From Streptomyces sp. NBC_01304 (lineage in GTDB: Bacteria > Actinomycetota > Actinomycetes > Streptomycetales > Streptomycetaceae): a stretch of DNA of 64,000 nucleotides. Numbering within the stretch: position 1 is the first letter of the stretch; each line of letters begins with the position of its first letter. The stretch lies in NCBI RefSeq assembly GCF_035975855.1, contig NZ_CP109055.1:5084001-5148000 (forward strand), in the 5' to 3' direction. Below, one piece after another: positions 52,604-60,838 of this stretch. A program made the translations under genes and the position numbers. The notes beneath the pieces were generated by a model. It ran no database searches. It saw only the letters and a program-made list of their open reading frames with translations, and was not told the origin of the DNA.

Positions 52604-52990
52604 TCAGGCCTCGGTGACCTGGGTGTGCGCGGCGTCGTGGTAGCCCTTGGCCTCGGTGACCAGGCCGGCGTCGTCCACCTTGAAGGTGTCGATGCCGGTC
52701 TCGCGGACCACGCCGCCGTCCTTCTTGTACGCAGTGATGCCGAAGACGAAGGCCGCCTCGTCACCGGTGACGATCAGGTCCTTGAGCTCGAACTCCACCC
52801 GGTCGATGACGTCGAAGAGACCGTCGAAGAAGCCGAGGACCGCGTCCCGGCCCCGGTTGGGCGTCGAGCCCACCGGCTCGTAGTGCACGACGTTCTCGGC
52901 GAACAGGCCGGCGAACTTCTCCCGGTCCTGCTTGTTGAAGCTGTCGACGTATCCCTCGACGGCCTCGCGTATCTGCGCTTCAGTCGGCAT
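52604..52990 (-). CDS. NTF2-like / SnoaL-type small protein
   Basis: A 128-residue protein of the NTF2-like (ketosteroid isomerase, SnoaL) fold, opening MPTEAQIREAVEGYVDSFNKQDREKFAGLFAENVVHYEPVGS and later VEFELKDLIVTGDEAAFVFGITAYKK. Such folds serve as small enzymes or ligand-binding scaffolds; no catalytic Asp/His pair can be assigned with certainty. It is 18 bp after the DJ-1/PfpI gene and 2 bp before the LtrA-type gene. Confidence 0.87.
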   Translation of the reverse strand: MPTEAQIREAVEGYVDSFNKQDREKFAGLFAENVVHYEPVGSTPNRGRDAVLGFFDGLFDVIDRVEFELKDLIVTGDEAAFVFGITAYKKDGGVVRETGIDTFKVDDAGLVTEAKGYHDAAHTQVTEA

Positions 52991-53008
52991 GACTGCTCCC
53001 CAACTCCC

Positions 53009-53617
53009 TTACTTAGAGCTTGTTTCGATCTCGCGGACGAACGTGTCCATGAACCGCTCGGTCACCTCGGGGTGCTTGGCGGTGATCAGGTCCCCGTCGA
53101 CGACGAGCTCCGCGGTGCCCGAGCCCTCGTAGACGACCTCGGCGCCGGCGTTCTCCACATCGCAGACGATGTTGTGCGCGCAGGTCACCCGGCGCCCGGC
53201 GAGCAGCTCCCGGTCGGCGCAGAGCAGCCACAGCGAATGGCAGATCGTGCCGATCTTCAGCCCGTCCACGGCCGCGGCGGACCGCAGGAACTCCACGGCC
53301 GGTGCCTTGTTGCGGCTGCCCGGACCGGGGATCTCGACCTGGTAGCGCAGCCGGTCCATGGCGTACGCGCCGATCAGGATGACACCCACGTAGTCGGCGG
53401 GGTCGATGGCGGTGAGCTCGGTGGTCACCGTGACGTGGTCCTCGACGGTCCCGTTGTCCGGGTTGCTGCCGAAGGTCAGCGACGGCTGGTCCCACAGGTG
53501 GGAGACGTACTCCACCTCGTAGCCGTGGGCCGGGAAGTACGCGTTGAACGCCCGGTATTCGGTCTGGTCGAAGTGGTCCTCGATGAGGACGGCGATCCTG
53601 CCCTTGGCCTCCGCCAC
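53009..53617 (-). CDS. DJ-1/PfpI family protein (PfpI type)
   Basis: A 202-residue DJ-1/PfpI domain protein. The conserved acid is in IAVLIEDHFDQTEYRAF (~residue 14) and the nucleophile elbow is IGTICHSLWLLCADREL with Cys near residue 120 followed by His, as in PfpI-type proteins; HNIVCDVENAGAEVVYEG matches the following helix. Members act as peptidases, glyoxalase III or detoxifying hydrolases; which applies is not visible. The GTG at 53615-53617 is 4 bp after the SnoaL-like stop. This is one of three divergent DJ-1/PfpI members in the cluster. Confidence 0.9.
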   Translation of the reverse strand: MAEAKGRIAVLIEDHFDQTEYRAFNAYFPAHGYEVEYVSHLWDQPSLTFGSNPDNGTVEDHVTVTTELTAIDPADYVGVILIGAYAMDRLRYQVEIPGPGSRNKAPAVEFLRSAAAVDGLKIGTICHSLWLLCADRELLAGRRVTCAHNIVCDVENAGAEVVYEGSGTAELVVDGDLITAKHPEVTERFMDTFVREIETSSK

Positions 53618-53621
53618 GGCG

Positions 53622-54038
53622 TCAGGCCCCGAGACCGAGCGGCTTGAGCAGCTGGCCGGGATCGAAGAAGGCGGTGACCTCCTTGATCAGGCCGTCCTCG
53701 ATCCGGAAGATGTTCATCCCCCGCACCTCGATGTGCTCGCCGGTCGGGGCCGCGCCCATGAAGACACCCCGGTGGGTGCCGGTGATGGTGAACGAGGCGG
53801 CGACCTTGTCGTCCTGTTCCAGGAGGTCGTCGATGGTGAAGACACGGTCCGGGAAGCCGCCGTACCAGCGCAGCGCGAACTCCTTGTACGCGGGCAGGCC
53901 GTGGATGCCGTTCGGTGAGATCGGGTTGTTGAACACCACATCGGGCGCCATGATCTTGTCGGCAATCTGCAGATCGCCGGGAGCGGTCAGGAACTCCTCG
54001 TAGTACGTGTGGACAAGCTTGGTCCCCTCGTCGGCCAT
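53622..54038 (-). CDS. SnoaL-like polyketide cyclase / ester cyclase family protein
   Basis: A 138-residue SnoaL-like protein: KLVHTYYEEFLTAPGDLQIADKIMAPDVVFNNPI, then GLPAYKEFALRWYGGFPDRVFTIDDLLEQDDKVA and GHIEVRG-type beta strands ending GLIKEVTAFFDPGQLLKPLGL. SnoaL enzymes catalyse ring closures in aromatic polyketide pathways, but many relatives have other or no activity. Together with the GMC oxidoreductase and ABM-VOC genes upstream it suggests modification of a small molecule. AAGGAGG precedes the ATG at good spacing; the GMC stop is 31 bp upstream. Confidence 0.88.
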   Translation of the reverse strand: MADEGTKLVHTYYEEFLTAPGDLQIADKIMAPDVVFNNPISPNGIHGLPAYKEFALRWYGGFPDRVFTIDDLLEQDDKVAASFTITGTHRGVFMGAAPTGEHIEVRGMNIFRIEDGLIKEVTAFFDPGQLLKPLGLGA

Positions 54039-54069
54039 GGGACCCTCCTTCGCGAGTGAGTGGCTGGGA

Positions 54070-55578
54070 TCAGGCGTCCTGCAGGAACCATTCGGCAGCG
54101 CGCTCGCCGATGACGTAGCAGGTCAGATTGGGGTTGGCGCTGACGTGGGTCGGCATCACCGATGCGTCGACCACATTCAGGTTCTGCACTCCGTGCACCC
54201 GCAGCCGCTGGTCGACCACCGCGGTCGGGTCGCCGGCCGCGCCCATCTTGGCGGTGCCGACCGGGTGCCACAGGGTGGCGGAGTTCTCCCGGATGTAGTC
54301 GAGCAGCAGGGCGTCGTCGTCGACCTGGCGCTGGGTGAGCTTGTCCGAGAGACCGGACGACAGGTCCTGGATCTGCTTGGAGTTGGCGATCTCCCAGGAC
54401 AGTCGTACGCCGTCCATGGCGATCTTCTGGTCCGCCGCGGTGCCGTACGAGTTGAGGACGATCTCGGGCTGCACCGCCGGGTCGGCGCTGCGCAGCGAGA
54501 CCCGGCCCCGGCACTCGGGCTTCTGCAGCACGCTCATCACGCTGATGGGGCGGTGGGTGACCGGTACATAGCGGCTGACGAAGTACAGCTGCATGTCGTT
54601 GAACTGCTCGGAGCCCGGGTTGGTGTAGCGCACCAGGACCTGGACGTCCGGGTCGTTCGGGTCGGTGACGCCCTCCTTGGGCAGCAGGCCGACCGTGATC
54701 TGCTGGTGCTCGATCAGGTTGGCGCCGACGTTCGGCTGGTCGAGCACGACGTCGATGCCGAGCTCGCGCAGCTCGTCCTTCGGGCCGATGCCCGAACGCA
54801 GCAGGATGGCGGGCGAGTTGAGGGCGCCGGCGGACAGCGTGATCTGGTCGCCGTAGACCTTCTCCAGCGTGCCGCCGGTTTCCACCTCCACGCCGACGGC
54901 CCTGGTGCCCTCGAAGAGCACCCGGTGCACGGTGGCACCCGCCTTGATGGTGAGGTTCTTCCGCTTGCGGGCCTCGGTGAGGTAGGCGATCGCGGTCGAG
55001 ATCCGCAGGTCGCCCCTGCGGTTCATCGGGATCGGGCCGACACCCGTGGACTGGGGGTCGTTGTGGTCCTCGACGTAGCCGAAGCCCTGGTCGAGGCAGG
55101 CCTCCAGATAGGCGGCCTGGAACGGCACCAGCTCGTCACGGGTGGCGCGGACGACCGGGGTCGGACCGCCCTTGCCGTGGAACGGGCCGTCGAAGTCCTG
55201 GTCGTCCTCGATTCGGCGGAAGTACGGCAGCAGTGAGCTCCACGCCCACTCGTCGTTGCCCAGCTGGGCCCACTCGTCGTAGTCCGCCGGGATGCCGCGC
55301 AGCGCGATGGCGCCGTTGACCGCGGAGCAGCCACCGGCCACCTTGCCACGGGCGTACGTCAGCGAACGGCCGGGGACCGCCTCGGCGGTGTAGCCCCAGT
55401 CGTGGTCCTCGACGGACACGGTCCGGGCGTTGGTGAGGTCGGCGGGGATGGCGGAGTTGTCGGCCCAGTCCGGGCCGGCCTCCAGGAGCAGGACGCTGAC
55501 GCCGGAGTTCTCGGTGAGCCTGCTGGCGAGGACGGCGCCGGAGGAGCCGGCACCCACGACTATGTGGTCGTAACGCAT
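54070..55578 (-). CDS. GMC family FAD-dependent oxidoreductase
   Basis: A 502-residue flavoenzyme of the glucose-methanol-choline family. The FAD-binding GxGxxG is at the N-terminus (YDHIVVGAGSSGAVLASRL), with GMC signature 1 ARGKVAGGCSAVNGAI and signature 2 GALNSPAILLRSGIG. The catalytic His is in SATLWHPVGTAKMG, with the Asn partner near PNLTCYVIGERAAEW. Such enzymes oxidise primary alcohols, including choline-like, aryl and sugar alcohols; the substrate is unknown. No signal peptide. ATG 55576-55578 follows GGAAGGGAA and is 118 bp after the ABM-VOC stop, the widest gap in the operon. Confidence 0.94.
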   Translation of the reverse strand: MRYDHIVVGAGSSGAVLASRLTENSGVSVLLLEAGPDWADNSAIPADLTNARTVSVEDHDWGYTAEAVPGRSLTYARGKVAGGCSAVNGAIALRGIPADYDEWAQLGNDEWAWSSLLPYFRRIEDDQDFDGPFHGKGGPTPVVRATRDELVPFQAAYLEACLDQGFGYVEDHNDPQSTGVGPIPMNRRGDLRISTAIAYLTEARKRKNLTIKAGATVHRVLFEGTRAVGVEVETGGTLEKVYGDQITLSAGALNSPAILLRSGIGPKDELRELGIDVVLDQPNVGANLIEHQQITVGLLPKEGVTDPNDPDVQVLVRYTNPGSEQFNDMQLYFVSRYVPVTHRPISVMSVLQKPECRGRVSLRSADPAVQPEIVLNSYGTAADQKIAMDGVRLSWEIANSKQIQDLSSGLSDKLTQRQVDDDALLLDYIRENSATLWHPVGTAKMGAAGDPTAVVDQRLRVHGVQNLNVVDASVMPTHVSANPNLTCYVIGERAAEWFLQDA

Positions 55579-55696
55579 GGAAGAGTTCCCTTCCGGGTTC
55601 ACTGATGGGTCACGCCCGGGAACGGACCCGGGCAGTGGTGGCTGTTGGTCCGAGGAGGCGGCCCGGCCGGACCAGCCGCCTCCTCGGACCCGGCGG

Positions 55697-56476
55697 CTAC
55701 TCGGACTCGAGGCCACCGGGGTACACGCCGGTGCGCACCCACTCGTCGATGGGGCCGCGGTCGCCGGTGTCCACGTACTCGATGCGCGCGCCCATCAGAT
55801 CGGGCGCAGTGATCACGGCGAACGGAGTGGAGTCGGCATCCTTGCGGAAGGCCGCATCGACGCCCACGCCCTGCTTCTCGAGGAGTTCGAGCCGCCCGGC
55901 CATGTCGTCCTCCCAGACGCCGTAGTACAGGATCTGCCCGGCGTTCTTCGCCGAGACGATCCCGTCCCCGTCGGCCTGGATCAGCTCGTAGTACGGCGCG
56001 CCCGTCTTGGAGAACGCGCAGACCAGCTCGAAGGGGTGCGGCTCGGGGTCCTCCAGGCGCGGCACCTTGAAGGTGGCGGGCTCGGTGAACTCGATGCCGA
56101 ACACCTCGGAGTAGCGGGCGATCGCCGCCTCCAGGTCCGGGACCACGATGCCCACGTGGAAGAACGAGTCGGGCAGCTGCGGGCCCGGTGTGACGTCGCG
56201 GTGGACGGTCACCTCCGGGAACTCCTCAAGGCATTCCAGAAGATTCGGAATGAAGTCGCGGAGGTAGTCGGTCGACTTGTGGAATTCCAGGGCGGCGTAG
56301 TCCCGGTAGCGCTCCACGACGAGGCGGGTATTACCGCCCTCCTCCGGGCGCACATAGTCGAAGCCGACACAACCAGGCTCATTGGCGCGGATCTTGGCGG
56401 CCAGGGCGGACATGAGGATTTCCAGCTCGGCCTCCTTTCCCGCCTTGACGATCTGCTTTGCGGTGACGGTGATCAT
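55697..56476 (-). CDS. Fusion of ABM monooxygenase-like and VOC (glyoxalase-like) domains
   Basis: A 259-residue two-domain protein. Residues 1-95 are an antibiotic biosynthesis monooxygenase (ABM) ferredoxin-like fold (MITVTAKQIVKAGKEAELEILMSALAAKIRANEPGC ... VVERYRDYAALEFHKSTDYL). Residues ~100-255 are a VOC fold (DSFFHVGIVVPDLEAAIARYSEVFGIEF ... GAPYYELIQADG ... IEYVDTGDRG) with a His, Glu and Glu suited to metal binding. ABM domains oxidise aromatic rings without cofactors; VOC domains use a metal. The fusion suggests sequential steps on one substrate. It overlaps the DJ-1/PfpI stop by 4 bp (ATGA). Confidence 0.88.
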   Translation of the reverse strand: MITVTAKQIVKAGKEAELEILMSALAAKIRANEPGCVGFDYVRPEEGGNTRLVVERYRDYAALEFHKSTDYLRDFIPNLLECLEEFPEVTVHRDVTPGPQLPDSFFHVGIVVPDLEAAIARYSEVFGIEFTEPATFKVPRLEDPEPHPFELVCAFSKTGAPYYELIQADGDGIVSAKNAGQILYYGVWEDDMAGRLELLEKQGVGVDAAFRKDADSTPFAVITAPDLMGARIEYVDTGDRGPIDEWVRTGVYPGGLESE

Positions 56477-57213
56477 GCCTGACCACCGCGGCCCGGAAGG
56501 AGCATCGGCTCGAAGAAGTCGGTGAACTTCTCCTCGAGTTCGGGGTGCTGGTAGAACTCCGGACCGGTCTGCTGGAAGATCTGGTCACCGATTCCGCCGA
56601 AGGTGTCGAACATCATCGAGACGACGGTGCCGACCTCCTTGCCGAAGTAGTTGGCGACCAGCGCGACGGTGGATCCGTTCACTCCGTACGAACCGGTGGT
56701 GGTCCAGATCTTCTTGGCCTCGTCGTGCAGCCACATGTGGCGCGGCGAGGGGACGTTGGTGCCCTCGGCACGCAACCCACGGGCCACTGCTGCGACGCAG
56801 GTCACCGGGGTGTCGCCGAGGATTCCGGAGCGGGAGAGGATGCCGATGCCGGAGCAGTTGCCGGCGATGACCTTCCCGTTCACGTGGTGGTGACGGATCG
56901 CGTCGAGAATGCGGCCGTCCTGGGTCATCTTCCCGGAGCCGACACCGCCGGGAACGTAGAGGATGTCGAAGAGCTGACCCTCCTCGAGCACGGCGTCCGG
57001 CACCACCTGGGTGCCCATCTGCATGACGACATTGCCCGGGTCGAGCGACACGAACTTGACGTCGAGTTCGCGCGGCTCCTCCGCGAGCGGCCACGGTGCG
57101 ATCTGGTGGGCGAGCACCATTGCGGTGCCCTTGAAGATTTCGAGCGGGGTGATGGTGTCCTGCTCGCTGCAGCTCTCGTAACCGAGAACGGCCACGGTTT
57201 TGATCTCGGCCAT
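56473..57213 (-). CDS. DJ-1/PfpI family protein (isonitrile hydratase-like)
   Basis: A 246-residue DJ-1/PfpI protein, first gene of the long leftward operon. It opens IKTVAVLGYESCSEQDTITPLEIFKG, and the nucleophile elbow is VNGKVIAGNCSGIGILSRSG with Cys near residue 120. This resembles the isonitrile-hydratase and AraC-N-terminal type of the superfamily, in which the Cys attacks a small carbon-nitrogen substrate. ATG 57211-57213 follows GGAGG at 8 nt. The 234-bp divergent gap to the MFS gene should hold the promoters of both transcription units; I could not assign boxes with confidence. Confidence 0.88.
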   Translation of the reverse strand: MAEIKTVAVLGYESCSEQDTITPLEIFKGTAMVLAHQIAPWPLAEEPRELDVKFVSLDPGNVVMQMGTQVVPDAVLEEGQLFDILYVPGGVGSGKMTQDGRILDAIRHHHVNGKVIAGNCSGIGILSRSGILGDTPVTCVAAVARGLRAEGTNVPSPRHMWLHDEAKKIWTTTGSYGVNGSTVALVANYFGKEVGTVVSMMFDTFGGIGDQIFQQTGPEFYQHPELEEKFTDFFEPMLLPGRGGQA

Positions 57214-57447
57214 TTCTGAAGCCTCCAGAGAATCCACTGCGGGGATTCCGGCGTCGGGATTCCGAAGGCGCCCGGCAGGGCGCGCATTTCGGCGAGTAGC
57301 CGGAAGCTAGCAGCCGCCGAATACCAACTCCCCATCACTCAGACGTACTTCCTGACCTCCGCAGCGCCCACTGGCCAGCCCGCTGAGGTCATGAAGTCTC
57401 CACGGCTGCCTTGGCCGCCCGCTCGCCCGTGCAGGACCCTGCGGGGC

Positions 57448-58848
57448 ATGACAACCGAGAGCATCGACGTCACTTCTGAGGCGCCCGCCGGGGGCGGGCA
57501 GCCTGCCGCGAAGCCGCGCACCGCCGGCCGATTCCTCGGTATCGCGGTCGGCAACTTCCTCGTCCTGATGGACGCGTCCATCCTGAATGTCGCCCTGCCC
57601 GATCTGCAGAGCAGCCTGGACGCCTCGACCGGCGCCCTGGCCTGGACCGTCGACGCGTACACCGTCGTCTTCGCCGGTCTGATGCTGGCGTCCGGGTCCT
57701 TCGCGGACCGCTGGGGACCGCGCCGGGTCTACCGTACGTCGCTGATCGCGTTCGGTGCCGTGTCGCTGCTGTGCGCCCTGGCGGCCTCGGCCGGGCTGCT
57801 CATCGCGGGCCGCGCCCTGCTCGGCGTGGCCGCCGCCGGACTGGTCCCGGCCTCGCTGGCACTGCTCGGCGGGCTCTACCCCGACCCGGCCAAGAAGGCG
57901 CGGGCGGTCGGTGCCTGGGCCGCGGTCAGCTCGCTCGGCCTGGTGTCGGGTCCCGTGCTCGGCGGCGCGCTGGTCTCGCTCGGCGGCTGGGAGCTGGTCT
58001 TCCTCGTCAACCCGCCCATCGCCCTGGTCACTTGGCTGGCAGCACGCGGTTTCGCCGCCGACGGGGACCGTCCGCACCGCCCGGTCGACGTGGCCGGTCT
58101 GGTGCTGTCCATCGTGGGGCTGAGCGCGCTCACCTTCGGGCTCGTCGAGGGCGGCACCAACGGCTGGGGCCACCTGGTGCCGGTGATCGCAGTCGTGGCC
58201 GCCGTCGCCGCGTTCATCGCGCTCGGCCTGGTCGAGCGGAAGTCCCCGCACCCGGTGCTGCCGCCCGCTCTCCTGGTCAAGGCCAGGGTGCAGGCCGACA
58301 TGATCACCGGCACCGCGGCCTCGTTCGTCTTCTACGGGCTGCTGTTCGCGATGACCCAGTGGATGGTGAACGAGCGCTCCATGTCGCCCCTGGAGACCGG
58401 GCTCGCCTTCCTGCCGATGACACTGCCGCTCGCTGTGCTGCCGCTGTTCACCGGCCGGCTGGTGTCCCGCATCGGCACCCGGCCGCTGATCCTGTTCGGC
58501 CTGACCTGCGGGGTGCTGTCCGGCGTCATCCTGGCGTTCTCCGGCACCGAGACCCCCTTCGCGCTGCTCGTCGCCGCACAGCTGATGCTGGCGCTCGGCT
58601 CGACCACTGCGATCCCGGCCTCCACCGCCGACATGGCCATGGCCGCCCCCACCGAGTACGCGGCCACCGCGCAGGGCGCCCTCAACGCCTCCCGGCAGGC
58701 CGGTTCGGCGCTCGGCGTCGCGGTCCTCGGCACCTTGGCCTCCATGCACCAGATCGGCCTCGGCGTCGCGCTGTTCGCGGCCGGGGCGCTCCTCGTGGTC
58801 CTCGTACTGCTCGGCCGGTCCCGCAGCCAGGCCCTCGCCGCCAACTGA
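57448..58848 (+). CDS. MFS drug/metabolite exporter (DHA2 type, 14 TMS)
   Basis: A 466-residue major facilitator of the DHA2 family: [26 protein letters not shown] in helix 1, the motif A loop [12 protein letters not shown], and motif [12 protein letters not shown] in helix 5, with about fourteen membrane segments. It is probably a proton-driven exporter of a toxic or secreted compound. It is the first gene of the rightward unit, divergent from the DJ-1/PfpI operon; the ATG at 57448 follows GCGGGG. The nearness to the ferritin-like biosynthetic-type gene suggests export of its product, which is inference. Confidence 0.92.
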   Translation: MTTESIDVTSEAPAGGGQPAAKPRTAGRFLGIAVGNFLVLMDASILNVALPDLQSSLDASTGALAWTVDAYTVVFAGLMLASGSFADRWGPRRVYRTSLIAFGAVSLLCALAASAGLLIAGRALLGVAAAGLVPASLALLGGLYPDPAKKARAVGAWAAVSSLGLVSGPVLGGALVSLGGWELVFLVNPPIALVTWLAARGFAADGDRPHRPVDVAGLVLSIVGLSALTFGLVEGGTNGWGHLVPVIAVVAAVAAFIALGLVERKSPHPVLPPALLVKARVQADMITGTAASFVFYGLLFAMTQWMVNERSMSPLETGLAFLPMTLPLAVLPLFTGRLVSRIGTRPLILFGLTCGVLSGVILAFSGTETPFALLVAAQLMLALGSTTAIPASTADMAMAAPTEYAATAQGALNASRQAGSALGVAVLGTLASMHQIGLGVALFAAGALLVVLVLLGRSRSQALAAN

Positions 58849-58927
58849 CGGGCGCCACAGCCCAGTTCCACACCTCGTGCGGAGATCGTCGACGTACGAC
58901 CGTAAAGCCAACGAAAGGAACACCACC

Positions 58928-60094
58928 ATGGCCACCGCACAGGAGGAGGCCGTCCGGGCCCCGGAGCGGCGCTCCGTCGGATGGATCCGTGAGGCGCTGC
59001 AGACGGCGATCGAGCTGGAGCACTCCACGCTCCCGATCTACACCGCGGCGATGCTCTCGCTCGAGACGCAGAACTACACCAGCTACAACACCATCCGCAG
59101 CGTGCTGATGGAGGAGATGGTGCACATGTCCATCGCCGCCAACATGCTCGCGGCGATCGGCGGCCGCCCGCGCATCAAGGACCTCGACCCGAAGTTCCCG
59201 TCGCACGGCCTGCCCGGCGGTGTCGAGCCCGATCTGCACATCGGGCTCGCCAAACTGTCCAAGCCGCAGCTGCACAACTTCATGCGCCTGGAGTCACCGC
59301 TCTTCCTGCTGCCCGAGCAGTACTCGCACGAGGACTTCCCGACCATCGGCAAGCTGTACGCGGAGATCAAGGAAGCGATCCTGCAGAACGCCGATGAGCT
59401 CCGGGTGGCGGTGCGCGGCGGCGGGATCGCCAACCAGGTCGGCGACAACATCGGCTTCAAGACCATCGTGCCGACCCCCGGCATCGACCCGCTCGACCAG
59501 CTCATCGAGGGGATCGACGAGATCCTCGAGCAGGGCGAGGGCGCGACCAGCGGCACCATCCAGGCCGGCGCCGCCTACCAGCACGAGGAGTCCCACTACG
59601 GGAAGTTCGCCGAGCTCTGGTACGGCCGCACCTACCGGGCGCCCGAGCCGGCGATCGAGCTGACCCCGGAGACCGAGGCCGTGCACTTCCAGGGCCCGAA
59701 GATCAGCTGGCCGTCCGTGGTCAACACGCTCGCGGTGCCCGCGGACGGCTACGAGAAGCTGCTCGCCGAGGATCCGGACGGGGCCGAGATCTCCGCGGAG
59801 ATGCTGGTCTTCGACCAGGACTACTCGGAGATGCTGGCCAACCTCGACACCATGTGGAACGGCAACCCCGACACCCAGTGGCCCACCTTCGGCGAGGCCG
59901 TGCACCACATGATGAAGCTGCGGGTCTTCTCCTGCTTCACGTTCATGCAGCGCGAGATCCCGCGGCACCTCATCGACGACCTGCCGCGCCTCTACCCGGC
60001 CGAGTACGGCTTCCTGCACACCTACACCGACCTCGACCAGCCGGTGTTCTACGGCCCGCGGTTCCGCAACCTCAACGCCCGCCCCGTGGCCTGA
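58928..60094 (+). CDS. Ferritin-like protein of the VioB / iminophenyl-pyruvate dimer synthase family
   Basis: A 388-residue protein with the ferritin-like domain of the VioB/StaD/RebD group: IREALQTAIELEHSTLPIYTAAMLSLE (residues ~20-45) and LMEEMVHMSIAANMLAAIGGRP (~60-80) carry the Glu/His residues of a possible metal site. GAAYQHEESHYGKF near residue 220 supplies more. VioB/StaD/RebD couple indole-3-pyruvate imines in violacein and indolocarbazole synthesis, using haem and a much larger protein; this one is short and no amino-acid oxidase partner is visible, so another reaction is likely. AAAGGA precedes the ATG at 58928. The downstream DJ-1/PfpI gene is 60 bp away. Confidence 0.85.
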   Translation: MATAQEEAVRAPERRSVGWIREALQTAIELEHSTLPIYTAAMLSLETQNYTSYNTIRSVLMEEMVHMSIAANMLAAIGGRPRIKDLDPKFPSHGLPGGVEPDLHIGLAKLSKPQLHNFMRLESPLFLLPEQYSHEDFPTIGKLYAEIKEAILQNADELRVAVRGGGIANQVGDNIGFKTIVPTPGIDPLDQLIEGIDEILEQGEGATSGTIQAGAAYQHEESHYGKFAELWYGRTYRAPEPAIELTPETEAVHFQGPKISWPSVVNTLAVPADGYEKLLAEDPDGAEISAEMLVFDQDYSEMLANLDTMWNGNPDTQWPTFGEAVHHMMKLRVFSCFTFMQREIPRHLIDDLPRLYPAEYGFLHTYTDLDQPVFYGPRFRNLNARPVA

Positions 60095-60154
60095 CACATC
60101 AACCCGCGCTGCCACGGCCGGACTTGGCCGGGCAGTGCCTCTTGGAGAGCAACC

Positions 60155-60838
60155 ATGCCCCCTGCCAAGCGGATCCTCATCGTGCTCACCAGCCATGGCG
60201 AGCTCGGCAGCACCGGCCGTCCCACCGGCTACTACCTGCCGGAAGTCGCCCTGCCCTGGAAGGTGTTCAGCGAGGCCGGCCACCGCACCGACCTGGTCTC
60301 CATACAGGGCGGTGAGCCGCCCGTCTCCGGGATCGACCCCACCGACCCGGACCAGCAGGCGTTCCTCGCCGACCCCGAGATGAGCGCCAAGCTCAGGAAC
60401 ACCCCCCGGCCCGAGGACATCGACGCGGCACAGTACGACGCGATCTTCTACGCGGGCGGGCACGGCAGCATGTGGGACTTCGCGGGCAACACACAACTGG
60501 CCGGCCTCGGCCGGGACGTCTACGAGGCCGGCGGTGTGGTCGCCGCGCTCTGCCACGGCCCGGCGGGGCTGGTCGACATCGTGCTGTCCGACGGCAGTCA
60601 CCTCGTCGACGGCAAGCGCCTGGCAGCCTTCACCAATGACGAGGAGGCCGCGGTCGGCCTCACCGACATCGTGCCGTTCCCGCTGCAGACGACGCTCGAA
60701 CAGCGCGGCGCCAAGCACGAGGCCGCGGAGAACTTCACGGCACATGCCGTGGTGGACGGCCGTCTGGTCACCGGGCAGAACCCGGCCTCGGCGGTACAGA
60801 CCGCCGAGGCGGTCGTCCGCGTACTGGCCGGCGCGTGA
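60155..60838 (+). CDS. DJ-1/PfpI family protein (Hsp31 / glutamine amidotransferase-like type)
   Basis: A 227-residue protein of the Hsp31-like type: ILIVLTSHGELGSTGRPTGYYLPEVALPWKVFSEAGH at the N-terminus, with the acid Glu near residue 30, and the nucleophile elbow VVAALCHGPAGLVDI with Cys near residue 132. Class members act as glyoxalase III or chaperones, destroying methylglyoxal-type dicarbonyls. GAGAGCAACC precedes the ATG at 60155. Its stop overlaps the start of the second MFS gene (GTGA), so the two are coupled. It is the third DJ-1/PfpI member in 8 kb. Confidence 0.92.
   Translation: MPPAKRILIVLTSHGELGSTGRPTGYYLPEVALPWKVFSEAGHRTDLVSIQGGEPPVSGIDPTDPDQQAFLADPEMSAKLRNTPRPEDIDAAQYDAIFYAGGHGSMWDFAGNTQLAGLGRDVYEAGGVVAALCHGPAGLVDIVLSDGSHLVDGKRLAAFTNDEEAAVGLTDIVPFPLQTTLEQRGAKHEAAENFTAHAVVDGRLVTGQNPASAVQTAEAVVRVLAGA

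Noticed and set aside
58928..60094. Assignment as an indolocarbazole or violacein pathway gene
   Set aside because: The ferritin-like domain fits the family, but no amino-acid oxidase, cytochrome P450 or flavin monooxygenase of those pathways is in the window.
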